Of a stretch of DNA of 64,000 nucleotides, positions 36,296 to 49,200 are shown piece by piece. A model generated the notes under the pieces. The model saw only the letters and a program-made list of their open reading frames with translations. It was not told where the DNA came from and made no database searches. Position numbers and translations under genes: made by a program. The DNA is from Phascolomyces articulosus (lineage: Eukaryota > Mucoromycota > Mucoromycetes > Mucorales > Lichtheimiaceae), in NCBI GenBank assembly GCA_025677815.1, contig JAIXMP010000009.1, positions 434,001 to 498,000 of the forward strand. Direction: 5' to 3'. Each line of letters starts with the position of its first letter. The first letter of the stretch is position 1.

Positions 36296-38323
36296 TCATT
36301 TATTGTGTACGGCTAAACCTTTCAACAAAAAAGTTCGGGGTTCTTATTATTGGGGGAGAGGGAAGGATAACAACAGCAAAAATGTTTCAGTTCTTCCAGG
36401 CGAATTGTATCAGAACAAGTGTTGGATTTTGGGTTTGGTTTAATAGATTTGATATGCTTTTTTACTCTCAAAAAAGTGGATTTCCCCATCCTACAACGTA
36501 TAAGCAGGTTTGATTATTGATGATTTATAGTAACTGGGTGTCAACCTGTTTTTTCCCTTCTGGTACATTCTTTTTTTTTTCTTTTGGCTGATAAATTACA
36601 GGTTCGATGGGTGATAAATAATAAACAGCAACAATAATAATAAATAATAACATTTTTTATGCACGAGTCCGTGTCACCCCCTTTTTATGCATTTTATTAT
36701 AAAAAATATATATTATAAATACGCGCGTTTTTTTTTATTATCGCTTTCCCGAGTATATACGTACTTACAATAGTAGTATTTATATCGATCGCATAATAGA
36801 TATCTCCATGGGCCGATAATTTACACAGTCAAGAATGTGTTACTCTGGTAGAGAGCATCGAGGTAGATCTCTTTTGATAGAGATTCATCTTGACTTGTTT
36901 AAAGATATATACATATTTACCCCTTTTAAGCAAAAAAGTCAGTTTCATTTAATGAGCCAGTCAAGTGCCTGAATTTGTCGTGTTTTAGCATGATGATCAA
37001 CATTATTGTTTTTAAGAAAAAGTGTATAAAAAGAACTTCCGATGTTCTTTTTACTGCTTATTGGATTTTTGTTTATATAACCTTAATACACACACATTTT
37101 AATAATAAAAAATTAAACTGTGATTCTCATGTCCAGTTCACATGAAGTAAAATAATCCTTACTTGATCAAGACGCTTCTCTGACACATTTTACTATAAGG
37201 ATTCATCATTTTTAATAAGTAAAAAATATTAGGCAATTCTCTTTCTCATCAAAGAAAAAGATATAAATTAACCCCATTTTTTGCCTAAAAAATTATAAAT
37301 ATAAAAAGGGTTGTCGTAACACAGAATTCAATATTATTTTGCTCTTTAGTTGTATACAGCATATCAAAATCCAATCAAGGAAATCAGTTGTCATTTTAGG
37401 TTACTGTGACAACTTGCTAAGAGTTGGATATACTTGCTGCTATGGCGATAAATGTTGTTACCATAGTAGCAAAGGCAATTGGCATGGTAACAAATGCGAT
37501 TGCCATAGTAACAGGTACCATTGTAGCAATTTTCCATAGACAATATCTTTATATACCTAACTTTTTGTTGTGTAGAAGTAAAAAAAAAATGAAATGGAAC
37601 TCTTAAGTCTATTCGTTTATAAAATGGGGCAGCATTGAGCATAATTGGGAAACAAAAGAGAAAATCCATTGGGTCACTGTTCACCGCATTTTTGGGGCAA
37701 GTCCAATTTATAGTACAGCTATACAGCTTTAAACATGTAAAACCCCATTTCTATACTCCGATCCGTTTGCCCCGACAAATATGGCAGGTAGCGTTGGGCG
37801 AATGGGGGAGAAAAAAAGAGGCGAAACAAGGGATTTTTGAAAGCAGAAAGAAAAAAAAAAAGGGTCTGTCAAAAAGATTTTCTTTTTCTCTTCTTCTTTT
37901 TTTGTATCTCTTCACTTTTTTTTTTTTTTTTTGTTGGGGGAAAGAAAAAAAAAGGATTTGATTATAATTCAAAAGGGTTGTTTAAATCGAAAAAAAGCTC
38001 TTCTTTACTTTCTTTTTTGTATTTTTTTTCTTTTTTGTGTTGTTTCTTTTTTTCATTATCATCCTATTTGTACTTCTTTATATTTTGCATAATACTTCTT
38101 TTATATATATATATAAAAGAATCATCAAAGGTATCATTCATCTATCATCCATCATCATATATTTAGTGAATAGTCAAACTAATATATATATATATATATA
38201 TAAATAATAGCATCTTCACATTTACACACACGTCTACATTTTTACATTTTATCGAAACCTCTTTATCCCACTATCAAAAACAATCGACCCAGTCTTTTTA
38301 TCTAAACAAAATATAATATCATC
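36296..38323. other. Intergenic, FAS upstream region
   Basis: 2 kb of AT-rich DNA with TA tracts (38101-38115, 38180-38202) just before the fatty acid synthase gene, and a cluster of short inverted repeats (37440-37530). No credible gene; the Phe- and Lys-rich ORFs at 37751-38166 are translations of T and A runs. Confidence 0.5.
37440..37530. repeat. Cluster of short quasi-palindromic repeats
   Basis: Four related units in alternating orientation: GTTACCATAGTAGCAA, TTGGCATGGTAAC, GATTGCCATAGTAAC and GGTACCATTGTAGCAA. Neighbours are reverse complements of each other, so the DNA can fold into hairpins. The origin is unknown; it is about 0.8 kb upstream of FAS. Confidence 0.6.
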
Positions 38324-41300
38324 ATGAGCCATCAACAAGTCCTGCGTCCTCTTTCTGTCAAGCAAAACAAAACAGAGGTTTCCATCCTCGTCCCTGCCGA
38401 TATCTGGGTCTCGGCCGAACAACTTAAAGAAGAGTTTCCTATCAATGAAGAAGAAGAAATAGAACAAGTAACAGAAATTGAATTGGCTGCTCGTTTTATG
38501 CACTTCACTGCTACCAGAGCTTCCAAGGAACCACAGTTTTTGCCTGTAGCACGGACAGCTTTTCTTGATTTCCGTAGCCAATACCTCAAGAACAATGATG
38601 TACATGCTATTACTCGTCATATGTCCTCTGATTCAAGAACCGTTGTCATTCAAGCCTATTTCACAGCCTTGGTCGTATTAAAGGATGATACGGTCAAGAC
38701 ACCTGAAAGTGCCCTTTTCGCCGCCGCCGCGCGTGGTGATACTAAAATCTTTGCTGCCTTTGGTGGTCAAGGTAACATTGAAGAGTATTTTGATGAATTG
38801 GCCAATATTTGGACTACCTATCAAGGATTAGTACGTTCCTTTGTTGAACGTATGGCTGTGGTGTTGGCTGACCATGCACGTAGTTCCGAAGCCAGTGTAT
38901 TTCACTCCAAGGGTTTGGATATTGTTCGTTGGTTGGATCATCCTGAAGCACGCCCCGATCTTCAATATCTCGTCTCTGCTCCCGTCAGTTTTCCATTGAT
39001 TGGTTTGACTCAACTCCTTCATTATTATGTCATGCTTAAGGTCCTTGACCGTTCTCCCGATGATATTCGACAACTTTTGGCTGGTTAGTTTTTATTTGTC
39101 ATAGATAAACAAAGAAAGAAAAAAATAGGAGTGAGAGAGGGGGACATGCGGAGGGGTATTAGTGTGTGGGCAAAAAAAGAAAAAGTTTATTTATATATGT
39201 TGGCATTAAAACTGACAACATCGTTGATATAGGTACCACGGGTCATAGTCAAGGTATCATTTCATCCGCTGTTATTGCTTCCTCCACCACTGAAGAAGAT
39301 TTCATTCGCAATGCCGAAAAAGCCCTTGGTTTGCTTTTCTGGATCGGCACTCGTGCTCAACAAGTATTCCCTCCCACAACCTTGAACCCTACTATCTTGG
39401 AAGATTCCTTATCCAACAACGAAGGGAATCCAACACCTATGCTTGCCATCACTGGTTTACGTGAAGACCAAGTCTTGAAACATTTGGATGCTACCAATGC
39501 TCATTTAGCACCTGATCGTCAAATCAAAGTCACTTTATTCAATGGCCCTCGTTCCTTTGTATGTACAGGACCTCCTCAATCACTTTACGGTCTTAACCTT
39601 AGCTTGCGTAAACTCAAAGCTCCAACAGGCCTGGAACAATCGCGAGTCCCTTTCTCTCAACGTAAACTCAAGTTTTCTTCTCGCTTCTTACCTATCACTG
39701 CACCTTTCCATAGCAACTATCTCGATGAAGCTGTCGGCATCTTGAAAGAAGATATCAAACGTGGTCAACTTGAATTTAATGCAAAAGATTTAAAGATCCC
39801 TGTCTTTGCTACTGATTCTGGTAAGTTTATTTTTTGTTATTTGTTTTTTTTTGATGGGGGTGAATGAATTCAAAATTGGAAAATCAGTCGGAGTTTTTTC
39901 TCTGTGTGGAGGGTTGGACTCAAAAAAAAAAAACTTGGATTTAGAAACTTTTTGGGTTTGATGGGGCGTTGGGGAACGATCAGTGGAAATGGAATATAGA
40001 TTTTTTTTAACCAACCTATTTTTTTTATTGGTAATATAGGTAAAGATTTACAATCCTCCAATGATTTAACCCTTGATTTGGTCTCTCTTATCTGTTCTCG
40101 ACCTGTTCATTGGGAAGAGGCAATTGCCCTGAATGATTTAACACACATCCTTGATTTTGGTCCAGGTGGTGCTTCAGGTATTGGTGGCTTGACCCACCGA
40201 AACAAGGAAGGTACCGGTGTACAAATCTTGTTGGCTGGTGCGCTTGAAGGAGGTAATCGCGACTTGTCCTACAAAGCTGATTTATTTGACTCCGACCTTC
40301 GTGCTGTTACTTATTCTCAAGATTGGGCCAAGGCTTTCCAACCAAAGCTTGTCAAGACTTCAAGGTAAAAAAAAACATCATAATTCTCGAGAGAAAAAAA
40401 ATTGGGAATTAGAAAATTTGGATGAAACAAATTATGGAAAAATGCTCATGTATCATGGTGTCATTTATAATAGCAATGGACGTATTCATGTCGATACCCG
40501 TTTGTCACGACTATTGGGTAAACCCCCAATGATGGTAGCTGGTATGACACCTTCCACTGTCAGTGAACATTTCGTATCAGCAGTCATGAACGCTGGTTAT
40601 CATGTCGAACTTGCTGGAGGTGGTCATTATAATGAAAAAATGCTTCGATCCAAGGTCAGCAAAATTATGGAAATGACACGTCCTGGTGAAGGCATTACCC
40701 TCAACATTTTATTCTTGAATGTACGTCAATGGGGTTTCCAATATCCATTGATTCAAGTTATGCGTCGTGAAGGTCTTCCCATGGAAGGTGTGTGTGTCGC
40801 CGCAGGTGTTCCTTCTTTGGATGTCGCTAACGAGGTCATTGCTAACCTTCAAGCATCGGGTATTCGTCATGTTGCATTCAAACCCGGAAGCATTGATACC
40901 ATTCGTCAGGTAACGTATCACACATTTATGCATAAAAACAATAACATATTTGTTTTCTTTATTACATGTCAAATGGGCTAATGTACATTGTGTGTAACAA
41001 TTAATTTTCCTCCGCCCCCATTTTCATATGATTTTTTATATATCAAACAGGTTGTTTCTATCGCTGCTGCTAATCCTACTATGCCCATTATTATGGAATG
41101 GACCGGTGGTCGTGCCGGTGGCCATCACAGTTTTGAAGATTTCCATCAACCTATTTTGGAAACTTATGCATCGATCCGTCGTCAATCCAACATTGTTCTT
41201 GTTGCTGGTTCTGGTTTCGGTGGTGCCGATGATACTTTACCTTATTTAACGGGTGATTGGGCGTTGAAGTTTGATTATCCACCTATGCCATTTGATGGTA

Positions 41301-44300
41301 CCTTGTTTGGTTCTCGTATGATGGTATCCAAGGAAGGTCTTGCCTCGCCCGCTGTCAAGCAAGCCATGGTAGATGCTCCAGGTGTGGATGATGAAAGTTG
41401 GGAAAAAACCTATAAGGGACCTGCTGGTGGTATTATTACTGTACGATCCGAATTGGGTGAGCCTATCCACAAAATTGCCACCCGTGGTGTTCGTCTCTGG
41501 AAGGAATTGGATGAAAGCATTTTCAACTTACCCAAGGACAAACGTATTGCTGCTTTGACTGCCAAGAAGGATTATTTGATCAAGCGATTGAATGCTGATT
41601 TCCAGAAGGTCTGGTTTGGTAAAAAGAAGAATGGTGATGTCGTTGATTTGCAAGAAATGACCTATACCGAAGTCGTTTACCGTATGATTGAATTGCTTTA
41701 CATCAAGCACGAACATCGATGGATTGATTACACCCATCGTAACTTGGTCGGTGACTTTATGCGTCGTATTGAAGAACGTTTCTCTCAAAAGGAAGCTACT
41801 TCTTTATTACAAAATTTTTCTCAAATTGAAAACCCCAATGACTTTGTGCAAGAATTCTTGGATCAATTCCCTGAAGCGGATAGTCAACTGTTGACTTCTG
41901 AAGATGTCTTGCATTTTGTTACTTTGTGTCAACGTCGTGGTCAAAAACCTGTGCCTTTTATTCCTGTTATGGATAAGGACTTTGAAGTATGGTTCAAGAA
42001 GGATTCTTTATGGCAATCGGAAGATTTGGCTGCTGTGGTGGATCAAGATGTTCAACGTACTTGTATTTTACACGGTCCTGTCGCTGCCAAATATGCTACC
42101 CGTGTCGATCAACCTGTCGGTGAAATCTTGGGTGATATTTATGCCAGTCATATTCAAAGCTTGAAGGAACGTTACTATGGTAATGACGAAAAGACGATTC
42201 CTCAAATTGAATACCTTGGTGGATCTGCTATTGAAACCAAGGCTGTTTCTGCTCCTGAATCCTCTTCTGATAAGGAAACCGTATATATCACTGGTACTTC
42301 CAATGTCCCTGAAGAAGATGCTTGGTTCCAAACCATTGCTGGTTCTCAATACAACTGGTTGCGTGCCTTGTTGACTTCTCAATTCATTGTTCAGGATAAG
42401 AAGTTTGTGGATAATCCACTCAAGCAATTGTTCCGTCCTCGTGCTGGTCAACAAGTCGTTGTGACTAACGGTACGGATGGTCGTCCCGTCGCTGTCAAGG
42501 TTCAAGACAAACGTTTGTGGAGTGCCACCGATAAGACCAAAGACTTTGTTACCTCTGTCGATGTTGTTCTTTCCGGTAGCACCATCAATGTCACTTTGTT
42601 TGAAAAGCGTGGTGATGAATATGTTCCCTTGTACTTGCACTACGAGTATAAGCCTGAACTTGGCTATGCTCCTATCCATGAAGTTATGGAAGGTCGCAAT
42701 GATCGTATCAAGGACTTTTACTACAAGTTGTGGTTCGGTTTAGATAATAAGGACGATTTCTTGAATGTCCCTGTCACTGAAAAGTTGATTGGTACTGGTG
42801 AAACCGTCAAGTCTGCTGAAATCAAGGAATTCTGTCAAGCTGTTGGCAATCAAGCCGAAATTTATGTTGACCGTGGTCAAAAGGTTATCAATGCCCCTAT
42901 GGATTTCGCTATTGTTGTGGGTTGGAAGGCTATTATCAAGGCTATTTTCCCCAAGGTCATTGATGGTGACTTGTTAAAACTTGTTCATTTATCCAATGGT
43001 TTCCGTGTCCTTGAAGGGGGTGATCTCTTGTCTGTCGGTGACGTGGTGGATACTTATGCTCAAATCAATGCCATTGTCAACACCGATTCTGGTAAAATGA
43101 TTGAAGTCAAGGGTGTCATTGTTCGTGATAACAAGCCTGTTTTGGAAGTGATCAGTCAATTCTTGTACCGTGGTCAATTCAATGATTACGAATACACTTT
43201 CCAACGTACAGTTGAAACTCCCATGCAAGTCAAGTTGGATGCTGTCAAGGATATTGCTGTCTTGAAATCCAAGGAATGGGTTGAATGGACGGAAGAATTG
43301 GATAACCATGAACTTTCTCCTGGTAGCACCTTGATTTTCCGTTTGAACACTGAAGTCAAGTACAAGAACAAGACTGTCTTTGCCAGTGTCAAGACGGAAG
43401 GCACTGTTTCCATGCAAATCTCGACTAAAGAAATTGTTCAAGTCGGTAAGGTCGAATATGAAGCCGGTGAATCGTATGGTAACCCTGTCATTGAATACCT
43501 CAAGCGTCATGGTCAAGAAATCGAACAAGCTCACTTTTTCGAAAATGGTGGGTATTCCGTCATGCCTGCTCAATCCACTTATTCTTCTGTGGTCCATGCT
43601 CCTGCTTCCAACGAACCTTATGCCAAGATTTCGGGTGATTTCAATCCTATTCACGTCAACCCTTACTTCGCTGATTTGGCCAACTTGCCAGGTACCATTA
43701 CTCATGGTATGTGGACCAGTGCTTCCACTCGCAAGTTTGTTGAAATCTTTGCTGCTGATAACCAACCTCAACGTGTGGTTGCGTATGACGTCAAGTTTAT
43801 GGGTATGGTCTTGCCCTCCGATCGTCTTGAAACCAAATTGTCCCATACTGGTATGAAAAATGGTCGCAAGATCATCAAGGTCGAAACCATCAATCAAAAC
43901 GGTGACAAGATTGTCGAAGGTACTGCTGAAGTCGAGCAACCTGTTACTGCTTATGTCTTTACCGGTCAAGGTTCCCAAGAACAAGGTATGGGTATGGCCT
44001 TGTATGCTGCTTCTCCTGTAGCTAAGGAAATTTGGGATCGTGCTGATGACCATTTCATGAAGAACTATGGTTTCTCTATTATTGAAATTGTGCGTGATAA
44101 CCCCAAGGAAAAGACCGTTCACTTTGGTGGTCCTCGTGGTAATGCTATTCGTCAAAACTACATGAGCATGACCTATGATGTTGTGGAATCTGATGGCACC
44201 ATCAAGACATTACCTCTCTTCCCCAACATTCATGAACGTACTTCATTCTATACTTTCCGTTCCCCCAACGGTTTGTTGTCTGCCACTCAATTCACTCAAC

Positions 44301-45443
44301 CTGCTTTGACCTTGATGGAAAAGGCCGCTTTTGAAGACATGCGCGCCAAGGAATTAATTCAATCTGATTGTGCTTTTGCTGGTCACTCGCTTGGTGAATA
44401 TTCTGCTTTGGCATCTGTCGGTGATGTCTTGCCTATTGAATCCCTTGTCGACGTTGTGTTTTATCGTGGTATGACCATGCAGTCGGCTGTTCAGCGCGAC
44501 GCTGAAGGTCGCTCCAACTATGGTATGGCTGCTGTCAACCCTGCTCGTGTCTCCAAGACATTCAATGACACTGCCTTGCGTTATGTTGTAGATTCCATTG
44601 CTCGTCAAAGCAATGATGTGCTCGAAATTGTCAACTTTAACGTTGAAAACTGGCAATATGTCGCAGCTGGTTCGTTGCCCAACTTGGATGTCCTTACCAA
44701 TGTCCTCAACTATATCAAAAAAGCTGAAATTGACTTGCAAAAGTTAATGAACACCATGCCACTCGAAGAAGTCAAGAAGCATTTGTCTGAAATTATCGGT
44801 GGTGCTCTTGAAAAGACTAAAGAAAAACAAGCCAAACAAGGTCGTGTCAAACTTGAACGTGGTTATGCCACCGTTCCCTTGCCTGGTATCGATGTACCTT
44901 TCCACTCTTCCTTCTTGTTGAGCGGTGTTGCTCCTTTCCGTACTTACTTGGCCAAGAAGATCAACCCTACTTATATCAACGTAGCTCAATTGGGTGCCAA
45001 GTATATTCCCAACTTGACTGCTCAACCTTTCAGTACCGACAAGAGTTATATTGAAAATGTCTACAACTTAACCTCTAGTCCTCGTCTTGCCAAGGTCTTG
45101 AAGAACTGGACCGATGACAAGTATGCTTCGCCTGGTCAACAACAACGTCTTGGTTACGTCTTGTTGGTTGAATTGCTCGCTTATCAATTCGCTTCGCCTG
45201 TTCGTTGGATTGAAACTCAAGATCAATTGTTCAAACACTTCCAAGTCGAACGTCTTATTGAATTGGGTCCCTCTCCTACTTTGTGCGGTATGGCTACTCG
45301 TACTTTGAACTTAAAGTACCAAGCTTATGATGATGCTTTGATCAACCGTCGTCAAAACTTGTGTATTTCCAAGGATGCAAAGGATATTTATTATGAATTC
45401 GAGGATGCTGTCGTTGAAGAAGCTGCTCCTGCTGAATCTTCTG

Positions 45444-45474
<31 letters not shown>

Positions 45475-46221
45475 CCCTGCCCCTGCCCCTGTTGCTGCTG
45501 CCCCTGCAGCTTCTGCTGGTCCTGCCGAACCAGTCAGGTATGTATTTTTTTTTGTTTCAAACTCTATATTATATATCAAGAAAAAAGAACCAATATAATT
45601 TTTTTATCAACAAATAGCGATGTTCCTGTCACTGCAGTTGAAATCATTCACTGTGTGATTGCTCAAAAACTCAAGAAATCCGTAGACGAAGTACCTTTAT
45701 CCAAGGCTATCAAGGACTTGGTCGGTGGCAAGTCTACTTTGCAAAACGAAATTCTCGGTGATTTGCAAAAGGAATTCAACAATGCTGTTCCTGAAAAGGC
45801 TGAAGAAACACCATTGGAAGAATTGGGTGCTTCTTTGGATGGCGCTTTCCCTGGCACCTTAGGTAAGCATACCAGCACTCTGGTGGCCAAGATGATCAGT
45901 TCCAAGATGCCTGGTGGTTTCACCATGAGCAATGCAAAGTCCCATCTTTCTTCTACTTGGGGATTGGGTCCTGGTCGTATTGATGGCGTTCTTTTGATGG
46001 GTCTTACCATGGAACCTGCTGCTCGTTTGGGTGCTGAACCTGAAGCTAAGTCTTGGTTGGATTCTGTTGCTCAAGCTTATGCCAAGAAGGCTGGTATTTC
46101 TTTGTCTTCTGGTAGCGCTGGTGGTGCGGGCGGTGCTGGTGCAGGCGGTGCCGTTGCTGTCATTAACAGTGAAGAATTTGATGCTATGAAGGCTAAGCAA
46201 GATCAATTGATTTATCAAGTA

Positions 46222-46254
<33 letters not shown>

Positions 46255-49200
46255 TGGATAATATAATGAGAAGTTATTGTAATGATTATTCATATTATTT
46301 TTTTTATTACAGCAATTGAATCTTTATGCTCGCTACTTGCAAAAGGATTTGCGTGAAGGTCACAAAAAGTACGAATCTGAAAAGACCACTACTCTCAAAT
46401 TGCAAGCTGAATTGGATCAATGGCTCGTTGAACACGGTGATGTCTATGCTGATGGTATCAAACCTGTCTTTAGCCATCTCAAGGCCCGTCGTTATGATTC
46501 TTACTGGAATTGGGTCCGTCAAGACTCTCTTCAAATGTGGTATGATATTATCTTTGGCAAGCTTACCATTGTGGATCGTGAAGTCACTGCTAAGTGCTTG
46601 CACATCATGACCCGTGCTTACCCTGAATTGATCGATTACATGCGTTACAAGGTTGAGAATTGTAATGGTGATAAGGGTGAGACTTATCGTCTTGCCAAGG
46701 AATTTGGTCAAACTCTTATTGAAAACTGTGTTGAAGTTTTGGCTGAGGACCCTGTTTACAAGGATGGTAAGATAATTATTTATTCTATACATGATGAGGT
46801 GGTTACGGGAAATCAGAATGTATGGATTATTAAACTGTGGGTTTTTTAATAGTGCGCTTTCCTACTGGTCCTGAAACCACCATCACTGAAAAGGGTGACA
46901 TCAACTATGCTGAAGTTGGGCGTGATGGTTGTCGCAAGTTTGCTGACTATGTCAAGGACATGTCTGCTGGTAGTAAGATGACTGAATTCTCTAACCGTTT
47001 GAAGGTGCAACAAAACTTGGGTCGTATCTATAAGATCATTCGTAACCAAAACAAGATGAAGAAATCTTCCAAGGTTGCTATCAAGGACTTATACGGCGAT
47101 GTTTTGCGTGCCATGAACATGTCGAACACCATTGTCAAGGAAACCCGTGGTCGTCAACGCCGTCTCTCTTCCACTGTTCGTACTGCTGAACACAAGCGTA
47201 TCTCTGCCAAGTCAGCCAAGAGTGAAACCATTCCCTTCTTGCATTTGAAGAAGAAGAATGTCAACGATCCTACTGGATGGGAATTCAGCAGTCGTTTGAC
47301 TGGTATCTACCTTGATGTCCTTACTGAAATGGCTCGCGATGGTATTACTTATGCCAACAAGTGCGTCTTGTTGACTGGTGCTGGCAAGGACTCTATTGGT
47401 TCCGAAATCTTGAAGGGTTTGGTCTCTGGTGGTGCCAAGGTAATTGTCACTACTTCTCGTTTCAGTCGTCAAGTCACTGAATACTTCCAAGGCATCTATC
47501 AAACCTACGGTTCCCGTGGTTCAGAATTGATTGTGGTTCCTTTCAACCAAGGTTCCAAGCAAGATGTCGATGCTCTTGTCAATTATATTTATGACCCCAA
47601 GGGTTTGAACTGGGATCTTGATTGTGTTATTCCTTTCGCTGCTATTCCTGAAAACGGCCGTCAAATCGATTCCATTGATTCCAAGTCTGAATTGGCTCAT
47701 CGTATCATGTTGACCAACTTGCTTCGTATTTTGGGTAGCATCAAGACCCATAAGCAAGCTATTGGCTCTGATACTCGTCCTGCTCAAGTCATTTTACCTT
47801 TGTCTCCTAATCATGGTACATTTGGTGGTGATGGTCTTTACGGTGAATCTAAGATTTCTCTTGAAACCTTGTTCAACCGTTGGTACGCTGAAGATTGGTC
47901 TAGCTACTTGTTGATTACCGGTGCCGTCATTGGGTAAGTTTTTTTTTTCTTTTGGTGTAGGAGGGTTTATGCGCATGAAAAATGGATTACTTATTTTTTA
48001 TAATATATTAGTTGGACCCGTGGTACTGGTTTGATGAGTGCCAACAACATGGTCGCTGCCGGTCTTGAAAAGTTAGGTGTTCGTACTTTCTCTGCTCCCG
48101 AAATGTCGTTCAACATTCTTGCTCTTATGCACCCAAGCATTGTCGAATTGTGTCAAAACGAACCTGTTTGGGCCGATTTGAACGGTGGTCTTCATTTCAT
48201 TCCTGAATTACAAAAGGTCACTGGTGAACTTCGTCAACAAATTCGTGAAACCGCTGAAATCCGCAAGGCTGTCGATGCTGAAAACGCTTTGGATTTCAAG
48301 ATTGTTTATGGTGAAGAAGCTGAACGCAAGTACAAGCCTCACAAGGTCACTCCTCGTGCTAATATGAAGTTCGATTTCCCCAAGCTGAAGGCCTATGATA
48401 ACTTGAAGCACTTGAATTACCTCAAGGGTATGTTGGATTTGGACAAGGTCATTGTCGTTACTGGTTTTGGTGAAGTGTCTCCATGGGGTAACGCTAGAAC
48501 TCGTTGGGAAATGGAAGCCCAAGGTGAATTCTCCTTGGAAGGTTGTATTGAAATGGCCTGGATCATGGGTTACATCAAACATCATCACGGTAACCTCAAA
48601 AATGGTACACCTTACTCCGGTTGGGTTGATGCCAAGTCTAATGAACCCGTGGAAGATAAGGATATTAAAGCCAAGTATGAAAAGCAGATTCTTGAACACA
48701 GTGGTATCCGTCTTGTTGGTAAGTTTTTTTTTTATTGAGTCATCATCCGGAAAAAAAATCATGTATTTTATTAACGCACATAAAAATAAATTGGAATAGA
48801 TCCTACTGTCATGAACGGTTACGATCCTAACAAGAAGATGATCATGCAAGAAATCATTGTCGATCACGATTTGGAACCTTTTGCTTGCAGTAAGGAAGAA
48901 GCCGATCAATTCAAGCATGAACAAGGTGATAAGGCTGATACTTATGAAACCGAAGATGGTGAATGGGTTGTTATCTTGCGTAAGGGTGCTACTTTGTATG
49001 TTCCCAAGGCTCTTCGTTTCGATCGTCTTGTGGCAGGTCAAATTCCTACTGGTTGGGATGCTGCTCGTTATGGTGTTCCTAAGGATATCGTCGAACAAGT
49101 CGATATTGTCACTCTCTTCAACATTGTCTCTACTGTTGAAGCATTTGTCTCTTCTGGTATCACCGATCCTTATGAATTTTACAAGTATGTCCATGTTTCT

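Noticed and set aside
37751..38166. Overlapping ORFs rich in Phe or Lys before FAS
   Set aside because: They translate T and A homopolymer runs and overlap on both strands.
42989..44155. Long minus-strand ORF (388 codons) opposite FAS
   Set aside because: It is the antisense shadow of a codon-biased exon; the sense strand encodes conserved FAS dehydratase and MPT sequence, and the antisense protein has no recognisable domain. The same holds for 34124-35044, 48208-49248 and 50002-50778.
45391..45579. Ala/Gly-rich minus ORF at the FAS linker
   Set aside because: Shadow of the GCT-rich Ala/Pro linker between MPT and ACP.
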